Source: Ruminococcaceae bacterium UBA1772
GTDB lineage: Bacteria > Bacillota > Clostridia > Oscillospirales > Acutalibacteraceae
Assembly: GCA_002314645.1 (NCBI GenBank)
Contig: DCGS01000015.1
Coordinates: 673 to 10,920 of the forward strand
Direction: 5' to 3'
DNA length: 10,248 nt
The translations under genes were made by a program, and so were the position numbers. Positions within the stretch are counted from its first letter, which is position 1. Every line of letters begins with the position of its first letter. Under the pieces are notes generated by a model that did not search any database, had not been told where the DNA came from, and worked only from the letters and a program-made list of their open reading frames with translations. Below are positions 1 through 6,879 of the stretch, piece after piece.

Positions 1-116
1 ACGTCATCTTCCTGAAGAAGTACATAATCCTTATATTCCTCAAAGCCTGGAATACCATCTTTGAAATGAATAATGTCCTTCTCTGTAACTCCCATTGTTT
101 CAAGCTTTTCAATCAT
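1..116 (-). CDS. fliW: FliW, flagellar assembly factor (N-terminal part only)
   Basis: This minus-strand frame starts with ATG at 116 and runs off the left edge, so only the first 38 residues are visible. They contain the FliW N-terminal signature: DIIHF followed by GIPGFEEY and YVLL. In B. subtilis FliW binds flagellin and, when flagellin is exported, is freed to bind and inhibit the translational repressor CsrA; that role is established for the family and inferred here. An AAGGAG ribosome binding site lies 8 bases before the ATG. It is the last visible gene of the flgM-flgN-flgK-flgL unit, and the gene order matches B. subtilis, where csrA comes next. csrA would lie outside this window. Identification is firm despite truncation because both the motif and the position agree. 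Confidence 0.93.
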   Translation of the reverse strand, partial: MIEKLETMGVTEKDIIHFKDGIPGFEEYKDYVLLQEDD

Positions 117-138
117 AATTTTTTCTCCTTATTATTTA

Positions 139-155
139 TAATAGTATGACTATTA
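139..155. repeat. short AT-rich inverted repeat before fliW
   Basis: A perfect 7-base inverted repeat (TAATAGT / ACTATTA) with a 3-base loop sits in the 46-base gap between the DUF6470-like gene stop and the fliW start, just ahead of the fliW ribosome binding site. There is no following U-tract, so it is not a terminator. It could be a weak RNA hairpin that affects fliW translation, or chance in AT-rich sequence. Confidence 0.35.
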
Positions 156-162
156 AATTATA

Positions 163-684
163 CTATACCGCTTCCTCTGGTTCAACATAGTTTGGATCAG
201 AAGATGGTGGAACGTATATTGGCCCTCCAAGATATGTAATGTTAATTCCTGGATACTGTGTAATAATACGTTCAATAGATCCTGGCGTTCCCTTCATGAT
301 TTTTTCTTCACGAATCCAGTTAAATTCTATTGTTTCAGGTGTATATTCAAACATCATTTGATCAAAGCTTTGCATACTTTGCATGCTTAATGCAGATGCT
401 CTATGTACATCTGATAGTATTTGATCAACTCTATTTTTAAGCTCATCATTTCCTACTCGACCATCAAAATTCACTTTTCCATTTGATGTGCTGAAAGAAC
501 GTGGCTTTGAAAAACTAGATTTATCAAAATTGCTTCGTTTAACTGGGGTATATTCACCACCAGAACGTGTCACTTCAAACCTACCTGGGGTATGAGAAAC
601 AACCTCCAGTTTAGGATCAGTTTTTATTACTTCAAATTCAATAGGTATAACTTCAATATCTAACATGCCTGCTACTGGGATCAT
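163..684 (-). CDS. DUF6470/YviE-like flagellar-cluster protein of unknown function
   Basis: This 173-residue protein lies between flgL (36-base gap) and fliW (46-base gap), the position held by yviE (DUF6470) in B. subtilis. I assign it to that family mainly by position. The N-terminal 50 residues alternate in a beta-strand pattern with short repeated units (IEVIPIEFEV, PKLEVVSHTP, RFEVTRSGG). A low-complexity Ser/Arg/Lys stretch follows (about 50-70), then a helical segment (about 75-110) and a C-terminal part rich in Pro, Gly and Tyr with an acidic end. I see no signal peptide, membrane segment or catalytic motif. The ATG at 684 is supported by AAAGGGGG 7 bases upstream; a second ATG at 666 has no such site. 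It is probably a cytoplasmic accessory factor for flagellar assembly, but its function is unknown. Confidence 0.75.
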   Translation of the reverse strand: MIPVAGMLDIEVIPIEFEVIKTDPKLEVVSHTPGRFEVTRSGGEYTPVKRSNFDKSSFSKPRSFSTSNGKVNFDGRVGNDELKNRVDQILSDVHRASALSMQSMQSFDQMMFEYTPETIEFNWIREEKIMKGTPGSIERIITQYPGINITYLGGPIYVPPSSDPNYVEPEEAV

Positions 685-720
685 CTTCTCGCCCCCTTTA
701 CATACAAGTTAATACAGTAT

Positions 721-1740
721 TTATTTCATAAAATCTAAAAATGAAGTTTGTAATAATTTTGAACCAATCTGTAATGATGCATTATAAGCAGTTTGCTGCC
801 ACAACATATCTGTATAAGCCTCTTCAGCATCAACATACTCCAAGTTATGAAGCTGCTCATTCAACTCTTCTTGAGTAGAAACAAGTCTCTCTCCAAGAGA
901 TTCTAACTGATTTTGCTTAATACCTAAATTTGATGTCGAAATAAGCACACGGCTAGTTGCATCATTTACTTTTCCAATGAACTTTGCGGCAATATCACCA
1001 TTATAGGCATCTGCATCTCCCTGAGCATATTTTTCTATAGCGTCAGCAGCCTGACCAATAAGATCATAGATATTCTTAGCATATCCATCATCATCTATGC
1101 CATATCCAAAGAACTCAAGACCGTTCATTGTATCATTAAATACACTGGCTGTATCAACTTTTCCATCCTTATCAACATTTACGCCAAGACCAATGTCAAT
1201 ATATACACTTTCTTGAGCCATAGACTGAAGCTTTGCTTCATCACCAGAGCCAAGGTCAACACCTCTAAACTGAAGTGTTCCGTCATCTCCAACCGTGAAA
1301 GGTATTTCTGTTGCATTAGTTCCACCAAATACGTAAGTATCATTTACCTTTGCATTAAGTGACTGCATAATATTTTGCTGAAGTCCTCTAAGTGAAGTGG
1401 CAAATGTCATGTAGTCTGATGGTGATCTAGTACCGAAATTGCTTGATGCTTTAAGCATATCTCCAGCTTCATCAAGAATGTTTTTAACATTCATTGCAGA
1501 ATCTTCTGCCATTGTATATGTTTTACCAACATTTTCAATGTTGTTCATATAGTCCTGGTTTTGTGAATAAGCTCTTCTAAGACGCATTGCCTTAGTAGCT
1601 CCTAAAGGATTCTCGGAAAACTTTGAGAAATTTCTCAGATTATTTGCTCTTTTGGTGTAGTAATCAAGTTGGCTAAGAGTAGTGTTCATCTGCTTCTTAT
1701 AGGCGCCACTTATCATACTACTAGTCATTCTAATAGGCAT
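721..1740 (-). CDS. flgL: FlgL, hook-filament junction protein (HAP3)
   Basis: FlgL is exported through the flagellar type III apparatus and forms, with FlgK, the junction between hook and filament. The 339-residue protein has the flagellin-like N-terminal D0/D1 region: start MPIRMTSSMI, then FSENPLGATKAMRLR at about 41-55, the counterpart of the usual SDDPVGA(A/T)-alRlR motif. The NDTYVFGGT motif (about 133-141) is typical of FlgL. The middle is a variable domain, and the C-terminal helix ends in the family-type SFLDFMK. No cleavable signal peptide is seen, as expected for flagellar export. An AAGGAGG site lies about 9 bases before the ATG, and the gene begins 20 bases after flgK ends, so the two are co-transcribed and likely made in matched amounts. 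Confidence 0.96.
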   Translation of the reverse strand: MPIRMTSSMISGAYKKQMNTTLSQLDYYTKRANNLRNFSKFSENPLGATKAMRLRRAYSQNQDYMNNIENVGKTYTMAEDSAMNVKNILDEAGDMLKASSNFGTRSPSDYMTFATSLRGLQQNIMQSLNAKVNDTYVFGGTNATEIPFTVGDDGTLQFRGVDLGSGDEAKLQSMAQESVYIDIGLGVNVDKDGKVDTASVFNDTMNGLEFFGYGIDDDGYAKNIYDLIGQAADAIEKYAQGDADAYNGDIAAKFIGKVNDATSRVLISTSNLGIKQNQLESLGERLVSTQEELNEQLHNLEYVDAEEAYTDMLWQQTAYNASLQIGSKLLQTSFLDFMK

Positions 1741-1760
1741 ATTGTTTTCCTCCTTCCTTA

Positions 1761-3275
1761 TTATCTACCAACCATACCAGTGCTACTGATAAGGGTATTT
1801 AGAGCTTCGTCTACTGTTGTTAAAAATCTTGAAGCAGCAGTTAAAGCATAATTATAAGTAATCATGTTTATTGCTTCTTCGTCAAGATTAACGCCAGAAA
1901 CTGATTCTCTTGCATAATCAATATCATCTACATTATTTGCATATGTAGTTGAAAGTGTTTCATTTGACTGAATTTGCGTACCTAAAGTTGCACAAATATT
2001 TGTAAGGTAATCCTGGAATGAACCTTCAAAAGGAGTTCCATTACCCTTTGAGAATTCCTGCTTTCCAGTAAGCTGTGAAATCATGTAAAGAATGTTTGTG
2101 TTATCTGTACTACTGTCAGCTGTATCCTTTACAGAGTTTGTAAGGTAAGGACCGTCTGCAGTTCTCCACTTTTCTGAAAGTTGGATATTCTCAGCAGTGA
2201 TTTCACCGCCATCCTCAGCCTCAAATAGAGGCTTGTCAGCGCCATTTGCTTCATTAAGTACTTTTGCAAAAGTACTTGCAAGGCTATTTAATGATTCTCT
2301 ATAAAAAGGTATTCCCTTGTAAGAATTCTCATCATTTCCAGCAAAGGAACCTTTGCCATTAAGAATATCAAGATAGCCCTTAAATGCACCGTTATAAATT
2401 GAATCTGTTAATTCTTCAATTTGTGCACCATCTTTATCTGTTAAGAGAATTCCATATTCTCCGTCTGTCTCTGTTCCCTTAAACTGGTTAAATTCTCCAC
2501 CATCAATAAGATTATGTGTAACACCATCTTTATCAAGGAAATCAACCTTAAGTGTTTCTACAGAATATCCAGAACCAACTGGAACACTCTTAGTAGAAAC
2601 CTGAACATTCAAATACTGAGAAAGTTCATCAAGAAGAGTATTTCTTTCGTCTCTAAGTTCAAGAGCATCATACTGTCCAAGCTGAGCGTTTCTGATAGAA
2701 TCGTTAAGAGAAGCTACTCTTTCAAGAATGCTGTTAACATTGTCAACAGACTCGTTGAATGTTGCAGTCATATCTCCAAATGCTGTTTCAATTCTATCTG
2801 AATACTGATTGAAGAATTGGGTCATTACCTCAGCTGAAGTTTTAACTAAGTTTTCAGCAACTTCACTTGAAGGATCTCCAGCAAAGTTTTGGAGCTGTGA
2901 CACAAGATTAGAGAACTGTTCATCCATTACAGTATTAATTGTGTCATCAAAAATCATTCCAATTTCATTGAGACCTTCAGCAGCTGCTGTCTGCTGGCTA
3001 AGTTTTGCAACCTCTTGTCTGTATCTTACATCAAGAGATGCATCTCTATACTGACTTGTTCCAGTAATTCTTGAACCAAGTCCTTTATAGTTAGCAGCAC
3101 TTGTAACATAACGCATTGAACCGTTATATGCACCAAGTGCAATAGTATCAACCTTTTGTCTTGTATATCCAGCGGTATTAACATTAGAAATGTTATTACC
3201 TGTTACTTGTAAATTAGACATAGCTGACATAAGACCGGATTTACCAATTTGAAGTCCAGTAAATGTAGAACTCAT
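1761..3275 (-). CDS. flgK: FlgK, hook-associated protein 1 (HAP1)
   Basis: FlgK is the first junction protein added to the finished hook and is exported by the flagellar type III system. The protein has 504 residues, close to the roughly 507 of B. subtilis FlgK. The N-terminal rod/hook-family motif NNISNVNTAGYTRQ is at 27-40, and SSTFTGLQIGKSGL precedes it. The C-terminal signature SGVNLDEEAINMITYN, followed by a helix containing TTVDEALNTLI, is diagnostic of FlgK. Between them are the long coiled helices and a variable outer domain at about 230-420. The start is fixed by AAGGTGG about 8 bases upstream. The gene lies 17 bases after flgN, which encodes its probable chaperone, and 20 bases before flgL. 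Confidence 0.97.
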   Translation of the reverse strand: MSSTFTGLQIGKSGLMSAMSNLQVTGNNISNVNTAGYTRQKVDTIALGAYNGSMRYVTSAANYKGLGSRITGTSQYRDASLDVRYRQEVAKLSQQTAAAEGLNEIGMIFDDTINTVMDEQFSNLVSQLQNFAGDPSSEVAENLVKTSAEVMTQFFNQYSDRIETAFGDMTATFNESVDNVNSILERVASLNDSIRNAQLGQYDALELRDERNTLLDELSQYLNVQVSTKSVPVGSGYSVETLKVDFLDKDGVTHNLIDGGEFNQFKGTETDGEYGILLTDKDGAQIEELTDSIYNGAFKGYLDILNGKGSFAGNDENSYKGIPFYRESLNSLASTFAKVLNEANGADKPLFEAEDGGEITAENIQLSEKWRTADGPYLTNSVKDTADSSTDNTNILYMISQLTGKQEFSKGNGTPFEGSFQDYLTNICATLGTQIQSNETLSTTYANNVDDIDYARESVSGVNLDEEAINMITYNYALTAASRFLTTVDEALNTLISSTGMVGR

Positions 3276-3292
3276 TTAAATTACCACCTTTC

Positions 3293-3769
3293 TTATGCCT
3301 TATCCATGAATACTGCTCGTCCACTCTTCTGAGTGTTAGCAGAGCCATCATAAAGTGCTTGCGCATTTTCGTTCTTAATTTTGTCCATAGCACGATCAAT
3401 TGCAGAAAGTCTTGTTTTAATTGCAATTGAACACTTTTCATTGGTGTGTTGAATTTCATTTATCACACCATTTAATTCTGTAAATAAATTTTGAAGTTCC
3501 TCTTTATTAGAATCTGTGGTTAAATCAATTATTTCACGAAGTGTTTTTCCACCAAGCCCATTTTCCTCTTGGTAAGAAATTCTATTTTGTTCCATACCTT
3601 TTGACTTAAGTAAATAAACCTCTTCCTGTCTAACAAGACCGTCCAATAATTCAAGACGATTTTGCTCAACAGCCTCAAGTTTGTTCTGTTCAAAAGATAA
3701 GAATTCTTTATAAAAACTCAAGTATTCATTTAGAATACGTTTGATGTTTTTTATTACTTCATCGTTCAT
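3293..3769 (-). CDS. flgN: FlgN-family flagellar chaperone
   Basis: FlgN binds the C-terminal helices of FlgK and FlgL in the cytoplasm and brings them to the export gate. The protein is 158 residues and almost wholly helical. The N-terminal pattern (about 5-45) with hydrophobic heptads and LDGLVRQEE resembles FlgN, and the C-terminal end LYDGSANTQKSGRAVFMDKA fits the usual YxxxG-plus-basic tail. I start it at ATG 3769, not at the in-frame TTG at 3781. The TTG is part of a TTGGAG ribosome binding site placed 6 bases before the ATG, and nothing lies upstream of the TTG. Position between flgM and flgK is that of B. subtilis yvyG (flgN). Sequence identity in this family is low, so position carries much of the weight. 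Confidence 0.87.
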   Translation of the reverse strand: MNDEVIKNIKRILNEYLSFYKEFLSFEQNKLEAVEQNRLELLDGLVRQEEVYLLKSKGMEQNRISYQEENGLGGKTLREIIDLTTDSNKEELQNLFTELNGVINEIQHTNEKCSIAIKTRLSAIDRAMDKIKNENAQALYDGSANTQKSGRAVFMDKA

Positions 3770-3775
3770 AATTGA

Positions 3776-3781
3776 CTCCAA
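3776..3781 (-). promoter_or_regulatory. ribosome binding site deciding the flgN start
   Basis: TTGGAG on the minus strand, with the GGAG core 6 bases before ATG 3769. It explains the apparent TTG start at 3781 as Shine-Dalgarno sequence and shortens FlgN to 158 residues. Confidence 0.75.
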
Positions 3782-3809
3782 ATATATAGATAATTAGTTG
3801 TTATAAAAA

Positions 3810-4142
3810 TTAGAAAATAGAATAGTTGCTAATGCTCTTTGCAATTTCGTTAGCATTAAGCTCATAGGTTCCAGACTGAACCTGTTCTTTAATTGCAAGG
3901 AACTTATTTACATCTGCATGAATACCTGAAAGTTCTGATGTAACTTCAGCCTTTGCAGCTTTAAGTGTTTTTGTTGCCTCTGGTGCAGCCTTTGAAGCAT
4001 TAGAAATTTCAACAGTATCTGTTCTTGTTGCTTTTACGAATTCTGATTTAAAATCAGCACCAGTCTTCTTAACTGTGGTAGGTTTTGTAGTATCCCATAC
4101 GCCTGTTGTGCCACTATAAGCAGTAATAATATCATTCAACAT
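3810..4142 (-). CDS. flgM: FlgM, anti-sigma-28 factor
   Basis: FlgM holds sigma-28 (FliA/SigD) inactive until the hook-basal body is complete. The 110-residue protein is slightly longer than usual (about 90-100). It has the family motif RTDTVEIS at 40-47 and a C-terminal sigma-binding region at about 80-107 (VNKFLAIKEQVQSGTY, then ANEIAKSISN), matching the pattern of a helix, G-T-Y and IA. An Ala/Lys-rich, probably disordered stretch at about 48-66 joins them, in keeping with a flexible protein. AGGAGG lies 10 bases before the ATG. It is the first gene of its transcript and has a sigma-28-type promoter about 50 bases upstream, so the anti-sigma factor would be made under the sigma factor it restrains, giving negative feedback. 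flgN follows after 40 bases. Confidence 0.92.
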   Translation of the reverse strand: MLNDIITAYSGTTGVWDTTKPTTVKKTGADFKSEFVKATRTDTVEISNASKAAPEATKTLKAAKAEVTSELSGIHADVNKFLAIKEQVQSGTYELNANEIAKSISNYSIF

Positions 4143-4175
4143 ATTACTTTCGCCTCCTATATATTTCTAAAAAAG

Positions 4176-4203
4176 GGTATACTTCTATATCTCTTATCGG
4201 CAA
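4176..4203 (-). promoter_or_regulatory. weak sigma-A-like promoter overlapping the sigma-28 -10 of flgM
   Basis: On the minus strand TTGCCG (4203-4198) and TATACC (4181-4176) are spaced by 16 bases. Each hexamer matches 4 of 6 consensus positions. The -35 shares bases with the sigma-28 -10 element, so the two polymerases would compete for the site. This could give a low basal level of FlgM, but the match is weak and may be chance. Confidence 0.3.
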
Positions 4204-4221
4204 AAAGCCTTTAAATATTTA
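4194..4221 (-). promoter_or_regulatory. sigma-28 (SigD/FliA-type) promoter for flgM-flgN-flgK-flgL-fliW
   Basis: On the minus strand TAAA (4221-4218) is followed by a 16-base spacer and GCCGATAA (4201-4194). This fits the Firmicute sigma-28 consensus TAAA-N14/16-GCCGATAT apart from the last base. A start near 4187 would give a leader of about 45 bases to flgM. It lies directly downstream of the terminator that closes the fliD unit, so flgM transcription would depend on it rather than on read-through. Confidence 0.8.
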
Positions 4222-4262
4222 TAAAAATAAAAACCCCACCGATATTTTTTTGGTAGGGTTTT
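4221..4262 (-). terminator. intrinsic terminator after fliD-fliS-coiled-coil gene
   Basis: Read on the minus strand, an 11-base stem (AAAACCCTACC at 4262-4252 and GGTGGGGTTTT at 4240-4230, one G-U pair) with an 11-base loop is followed by TATTTTTAT. It begins 6 bases after the stop codon of the upstream gene and separates that transcript from flgM. Confidence 0.88.
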
Positions 4263-4268
4263 CTTTGA

Positions 4269-4700
4269 TTAATTTTCTGCCTGTTCATTATTAATTTGAA
4301 CAAGCATTTCTCGTGCTTCATTTCGCTTTTGGATTAGTATATCCATTGTACGTCTATCAATTTCAACGGTTGTTTGAAGATCTGCTCTTGTCAAAGTAAC
4401 ATAATCAGCCATTTTTTCTTCATGGGGATTTATTGGGTTACTTTCACCAAGACCAGAAACAATACCCTGTATTCTTTTACGTTCTGAATCTTCTAATCCA
4501 TCAGTTGTAGATGCGAGCATCTGATCACATTTCTTTAAACGATCAATGCGACTTTGTCTTTCTGCTATTAACGAATCCAGATTAATCTCCTCTTTCAGAG
4601 ATTCCTCCTCCATTCGTTTGGTTATATCCATAACCTCTTTAACAATTACGTTTTTTTGTTCTAAACAAAGTAGAGCTAGTTCATAGTTAAATGTGCTCAC
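4269..4700 (-). CDS. helical coiled-coil protein in the FliT position, possible flagellar chaperone
   Basis: I do not recognise this 143-residue protein by sequence. It is nearly all helix: hydrophobic heptads at about 5-30, a charged segment with SLIAERQSRIDRLKKCD at about 43-59, a short break with GLGESNPINP at about 83-92, and a long C-terminal helix. There is no membrane segment or signal peptide. It follows fliS by 6 bases and ends just before the terminator. In many flagellar operons the gene after fliS is fliT, which encodes the chaperone of FliD; both size and fold suit such a role, but this is inference from context. The start is GTG at 4700; GGGTGAT, overlapping the fliS stop codon, lies 5 bases before it, so translation is probably coupled to fliS. 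Confidence 0.8.
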   Translation of the reverse strand: MSTFNYELALLCLEQKNVIVKEVMDITKRMEEESLKEEINLDSLIAERQSRIDRLKKCDQMLASTTDGLEDSERKRIQGIVSGLGESNPINPHEEKMADYVTLTRADLQTTVEIDRRTMDILIQKRNEAREMLVQINNEQAEN

Positions 4701-4706
4701 AAAGCA

Positions 4707-5087
4707 TCACCCGTTACCTCTAACTGCCGAGTGCATAGCTTCCTCAAAGCCATCTCTCAATGATTCAACCTGAGGAATTATTACCTCGATATGTTGTTTG
4801 TCTCTAGTTCTTGCACACTGACTAATTTGTCTTCTAAAGAAAGCATAACATGCAGCTAAGTCCTCAGAAAGAGAATAGTCGGGATCAAGAACAGTTTCTA
4901 AATGGAAGAAAATATTTCTACTCTTTGAAATGCAAGCTGTAAAGTTTTCAATATCTTTGCTATCAAGCATAATTACAGCAGCTTTTAAGTTTTTAATTGC
5001 AGTATCAAAAAGCAAGATTAATCTTTCTCCATCTGTCATAGATTCAACTGCTTGTATCTTGTATTGTTCTATCTGTGAATTAGGCAT
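4707..5087 (-). CDS. fliS: FliS, flagellin export chaperone
   Basis: FliS binds the C-terminal helix of flagellin in the cytoplasm and keeps it unpolymerised until export. The 126-residue protein has the family length and all-helical make-up. It opens with QYKIQAVESMTDGERLILL (about 8-26), equivalent to the usual QYK-V-T-SP-eLilmLY. FDTAIKNLKAA follows, in place of the commoner YDGAi-fl--A. Here Tyr-Asp-Gly is Phe-Asp-Thr, a mild departure. AAAGGAG lies 9 bases before the ATG, and the gene starts 21 bases after fliD. No flagellin gene is present in the window, so the client is encoded elsewhere. Confidence 0.94.
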   Translation of the reverse strand: MPNSQIEQYKIQAVESMTDGERLILLFDTAIKNLKAAVIMLDSKDIENFTACISKSRNIFFHLETVLDPDYSLSEDLAACYAFFRRQISQCARTRDKQHIEVIIPQVESLRDGFEEAMHSAVRGNG

Positions 5088-5108
5088 TGGTCTATACTCC
5101 TTTAATTA

Positions 5109-6641
5109 TTATGAACCGTATGAACTAAGGAAGGAACTCTGTGAATTCATAGAGCTAATATATGACTCAAGGCTTGAGAACTTCTTCCACCAGTATTCTT
5201 TCTTAGTATCAAGTTTAGTTTCCAATGAAACTAAGTTATTCTTAAGTGTAGCTATACGTTTAGAAATTGTATTACCAGTTGAAAGAACTGAATTTGATCC
5301 AGCCAAGTCCACTAAAACGCCCTTGCTTGAACCTACGCCAGTTCCCTTAACGGCATATCTTAATGTGTTTTGAACTCTTGAAGCAACTCCGTTTTCGCCA
5401 CCGAAAAGATTTGAAACAGCTTCAGGGTCATTTTCTATTGCTGATCTAAGCTTTGTTTCATCAACCTTCAATACACCCTTAGATGTCCAACTTTCAGCAT
5501 CAATACCAATATCGTAAAGACCTGATGAACCAACGGCGTTTGTCATTGCTGAACGAAGTCTATTTGCAATGTCTGTAAGTGTTGTGTCATTTCTAAGTAA
5601 TCCAGTCTTAGCCTTCTCAGTCCACTGCTCAATTTCCTTCTCAGACATTTGAGCTTTTTGAGCATCTGTAAGAGGTGCATACTTCTTACCAGAGCCAACA
5701 CTTTCGCCATACTTTTTAGCGTATATTTCATTATTAAGAGTTTTCATTATTGAGTTATAGTCATCAACGAACTTCTTAACCTTATCAATAATTTTATCTG
5801 TGTCTGTACCAGACTCAAATGTTATATCAGTTGCAGAAGCGCTCTTGAAACTATAGTTTACGCCATCCAAACTAAAGTCATTGGATGAACGTGTAACCTC
5901 AACAAAGTTGTCAGTTCCATCAAAGCTCATCATAGCTTTAAAGTCTTTACCAACATTAGCCTCTCTGTCTACACCCATTAAAGCATCTGCTGCAGATCCT
6001 GAAAGTTCAATTGCACTTTCAGAGCCAGTCTTCTCTGAAACAAATGTAAACTTACCAGTAGCGCTAGAATAAAGCATATCTACTCCAACATCTGCCTTAT
6101 TAATTTCATTCATTGCATCCTTGAGTGTAGTGTCAGCTGAGAAAGTGAATGATTTACCATTCAATGTCATTGAATAATTTCCACTTTCATCTGCCTCAAC
6201 ACCCATGTCAGCAAATGTGAGTTTAGAAATATCACCAGAAATAGTTTTTCCACTAGTAATGGTTGAATTTGTAGCAAGTTGAATTGATCCGCCCTGAATC
6301 TTAGTATATTTCATAAATTGTGTATTTCCAGATACACTTACTGCAGAAGAAGAACTTCTTGCATAGGACTCATTAAAGAAATTAGGATTTGTAATTGAGT
6401 CCTTGGAACTTGAATAAAGGAAATAGTCATTATAGAAGTTTTCTAATTTTTCTGTTATTCCTCTATAAGTTTCTTGTTTCCACTCATAAACCTGAGTGTC
6501 CTGTTTGTTGGTATCTATTTTAGTTTGAATGTTTGCAACTTTGGCATTAACAATAGCCTCAGTGTCAAGTCCAGAATTCATTCCGGAAATGGCATTGATT
6601 TTATAAGTTGAGCTTGATGTAGCATTAATATTTGTTGCCAT
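5109..6641 (-). CDS. fliD: FliD, filament cap protein (HAP2)
   Basis: FliD forms the cap at the tip of the growing filament and helps exported flagellin fold into place. The 510-residue protein has the FliD N-terminal motif INAISGMNSGLDTEAIV (about 15-31), the counterpart of ISGLGSGLDtdslV. A coiled segment and the variable cap domain follow. The FliD C-terminal region carries DYNSIMKTLNNEIY, then a segment with YAPLTDAQKAQMSEKEIEQW and LLRNDTTLTDIANRLR. The last residues, FSSLESYISSMNSQSSFLSS, are typical of the C-terminal helix. The open frame reaches TTG at 6674, but AAGGAGG (6656-6650) sits 8 bases before ATG 6641, and the 11 extra residues (a Cys/Gly-rich stretch) do not fit the family, so I use 6641. 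It is first in the fliD-fliS-coiled-coil unit under a sigma-28 promoter. Confidence 0.96.
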   Translation of the reverse strand: MATNINATSSSTYKINAISGMNSGLDTEAIVNAKVANIQTKIDTNKQDTQVYEWKQETYRGITEKLENFYNDYFLYSSSKDSITNPNFFNESYARSSSSAVSVSGNTQFMKYTKIQGGSIQLATNSTITSGKTISGDISKLTFADMGVEADESGNYSMTLNGKSFTFSADTTLKDAMNEINKADVGVDMLYSSATGKFTFVSEKTGSESAIELSGSAADALMGVDREANVGKDFKAMMSFDGTDNFVEVTRSSNDFSLDGVNYSFKSASATDITFESGTDTDKIIDKVKKFVDDYNSIMKTLNNEIYAKKYGESVGSGKKYAPLTDAQKAQMSEKEIEQWTEKAKTGLLRNDTTLTDIANRLRSAMTNAVGSSGLYDIGIDAESWTSKGVLKVDETKLRSAIENDPEAVSNLFGGENGVASRVQNTLRYAVKGTGVGSSKGVLVDLAGSNSVLSTGNTISKRIATLKNNLVSLETKLDTKKEYWWKKFSSLESYISSMNSQSSFLSSYGS

Positions 6642-6649
6642 AACTGTTG

Positions 6650-6656
6650 CCTCCTT
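6650..6656 (-). promoter_or_regulatory. ribosome binding site deciding the fliD start
   Basis: AAGGAGG on the minus strand, 8 bases before ATG 6641. It lies inside the longer open frame that begins with TTG 6674 and so rules that start out. Confidence 0.88.
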
Positions 6657-6720
6657 ACCACACCCCACAGCCAACTTGCAATAAACTGTAGGATATAATT
6701 TTGCTAATCTTTCATTTTAT

Positions 6721-6748
6721 TTATCGGTTAAATATTATTGAAAATTTA
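6721..6748 (-). promoter_or_regulatory. sigma-28 (SigD/FliA-type) promoter for fliD-fliS
   Basis: On the minus strand TAAA (6748-6745), a 16-base spacer and ACCGATAA (6728-6721) form a sigma-28 promoter with the same spacing and nearly the same -10 as the one before flgM. A start near 6714 would give a leader of about 73 bases to fliD. The only deviations from GCCGATAT are the first and last bases of the -10 element. Confidence 0.78.
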
Positions 6749-6783
6749 CTGAAAATAAAAATATTTTTTGTTTTTCCTATTAG

Positions 6784-6812
6784 TTGACTTAAATAATTGT
6801 ATCTTGTAAAAT
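6784..6812 (+). promoter_or_regulatory. sigma-A promoter for the HD-GYP gene
   Basis: TTGACT (6784-6789) and TAAAAT (6807-6812) are 17 bases apart, each matching 5 of 6 consensus bases. A start near 6819 would leave a leader of about 74 bases. It is divergent from the fliD sigma-28 promoter, with the two -35 elements about 35 bases apart, so the phosphodiesterase gene would be under housekeeping rather than flagellar control. Confidence 0.75.
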
Positions 6813-6879
6813 ATAAATAGTTTTTTTATTACCAATAAAATCTTTTTGTGAATGTTCTATATTCATTATACATTATATT

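Noticed and set aside
1669..1851. Short plus-strand open frame over the flgL start and flgK end
   Set aside because: Antisense shadow of flgL/flgK with no ribosome binding site.
2514..3054. Two plus-strand open frames inside flgK
   Set aside because: Both lie antisense within the well-supported flgK and show no start signal or protein-like pattern.
3241..3459. Minus-strand frame overlapping flgN and flgK
   Set aside because: It is in another frame of flgN, and its start lacks a ribosome binding site.
4238..4245. ACCGATAT on the plus strand, resembling a sigma-28 -10
   Set aside because: No TAAA lies 14-16 bases upstream (the nearest is 12), and the sequence is part of the terminator stem and loop; a transcript would run antisense into the coiled-coil gene.
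4930..5373. 147-codon plus-strand open frame across fliS and the end of fliD
   Set aside because: It is antisense to two firmly identified genes, has no ribosome binding site before its ATG, and its product is a low-complexity Ser/Leu-rich string without any recognisable pattern.
5543..6072. Short open frames on both strands inside fliD (5543-5731 minus, 5881-6072 plus)
   Set aside because: Alternate-frame shadows of fliD, which is intact across the region.
6676..6699. TTGCAA and TATAAT on the plus strand before the HD-GYP gene
   Set aside because: The spacer is only 12 bases, too short for a sigma-A promoter; the TTGACT-N17-TAAAAT pair downstream is a better candidate.
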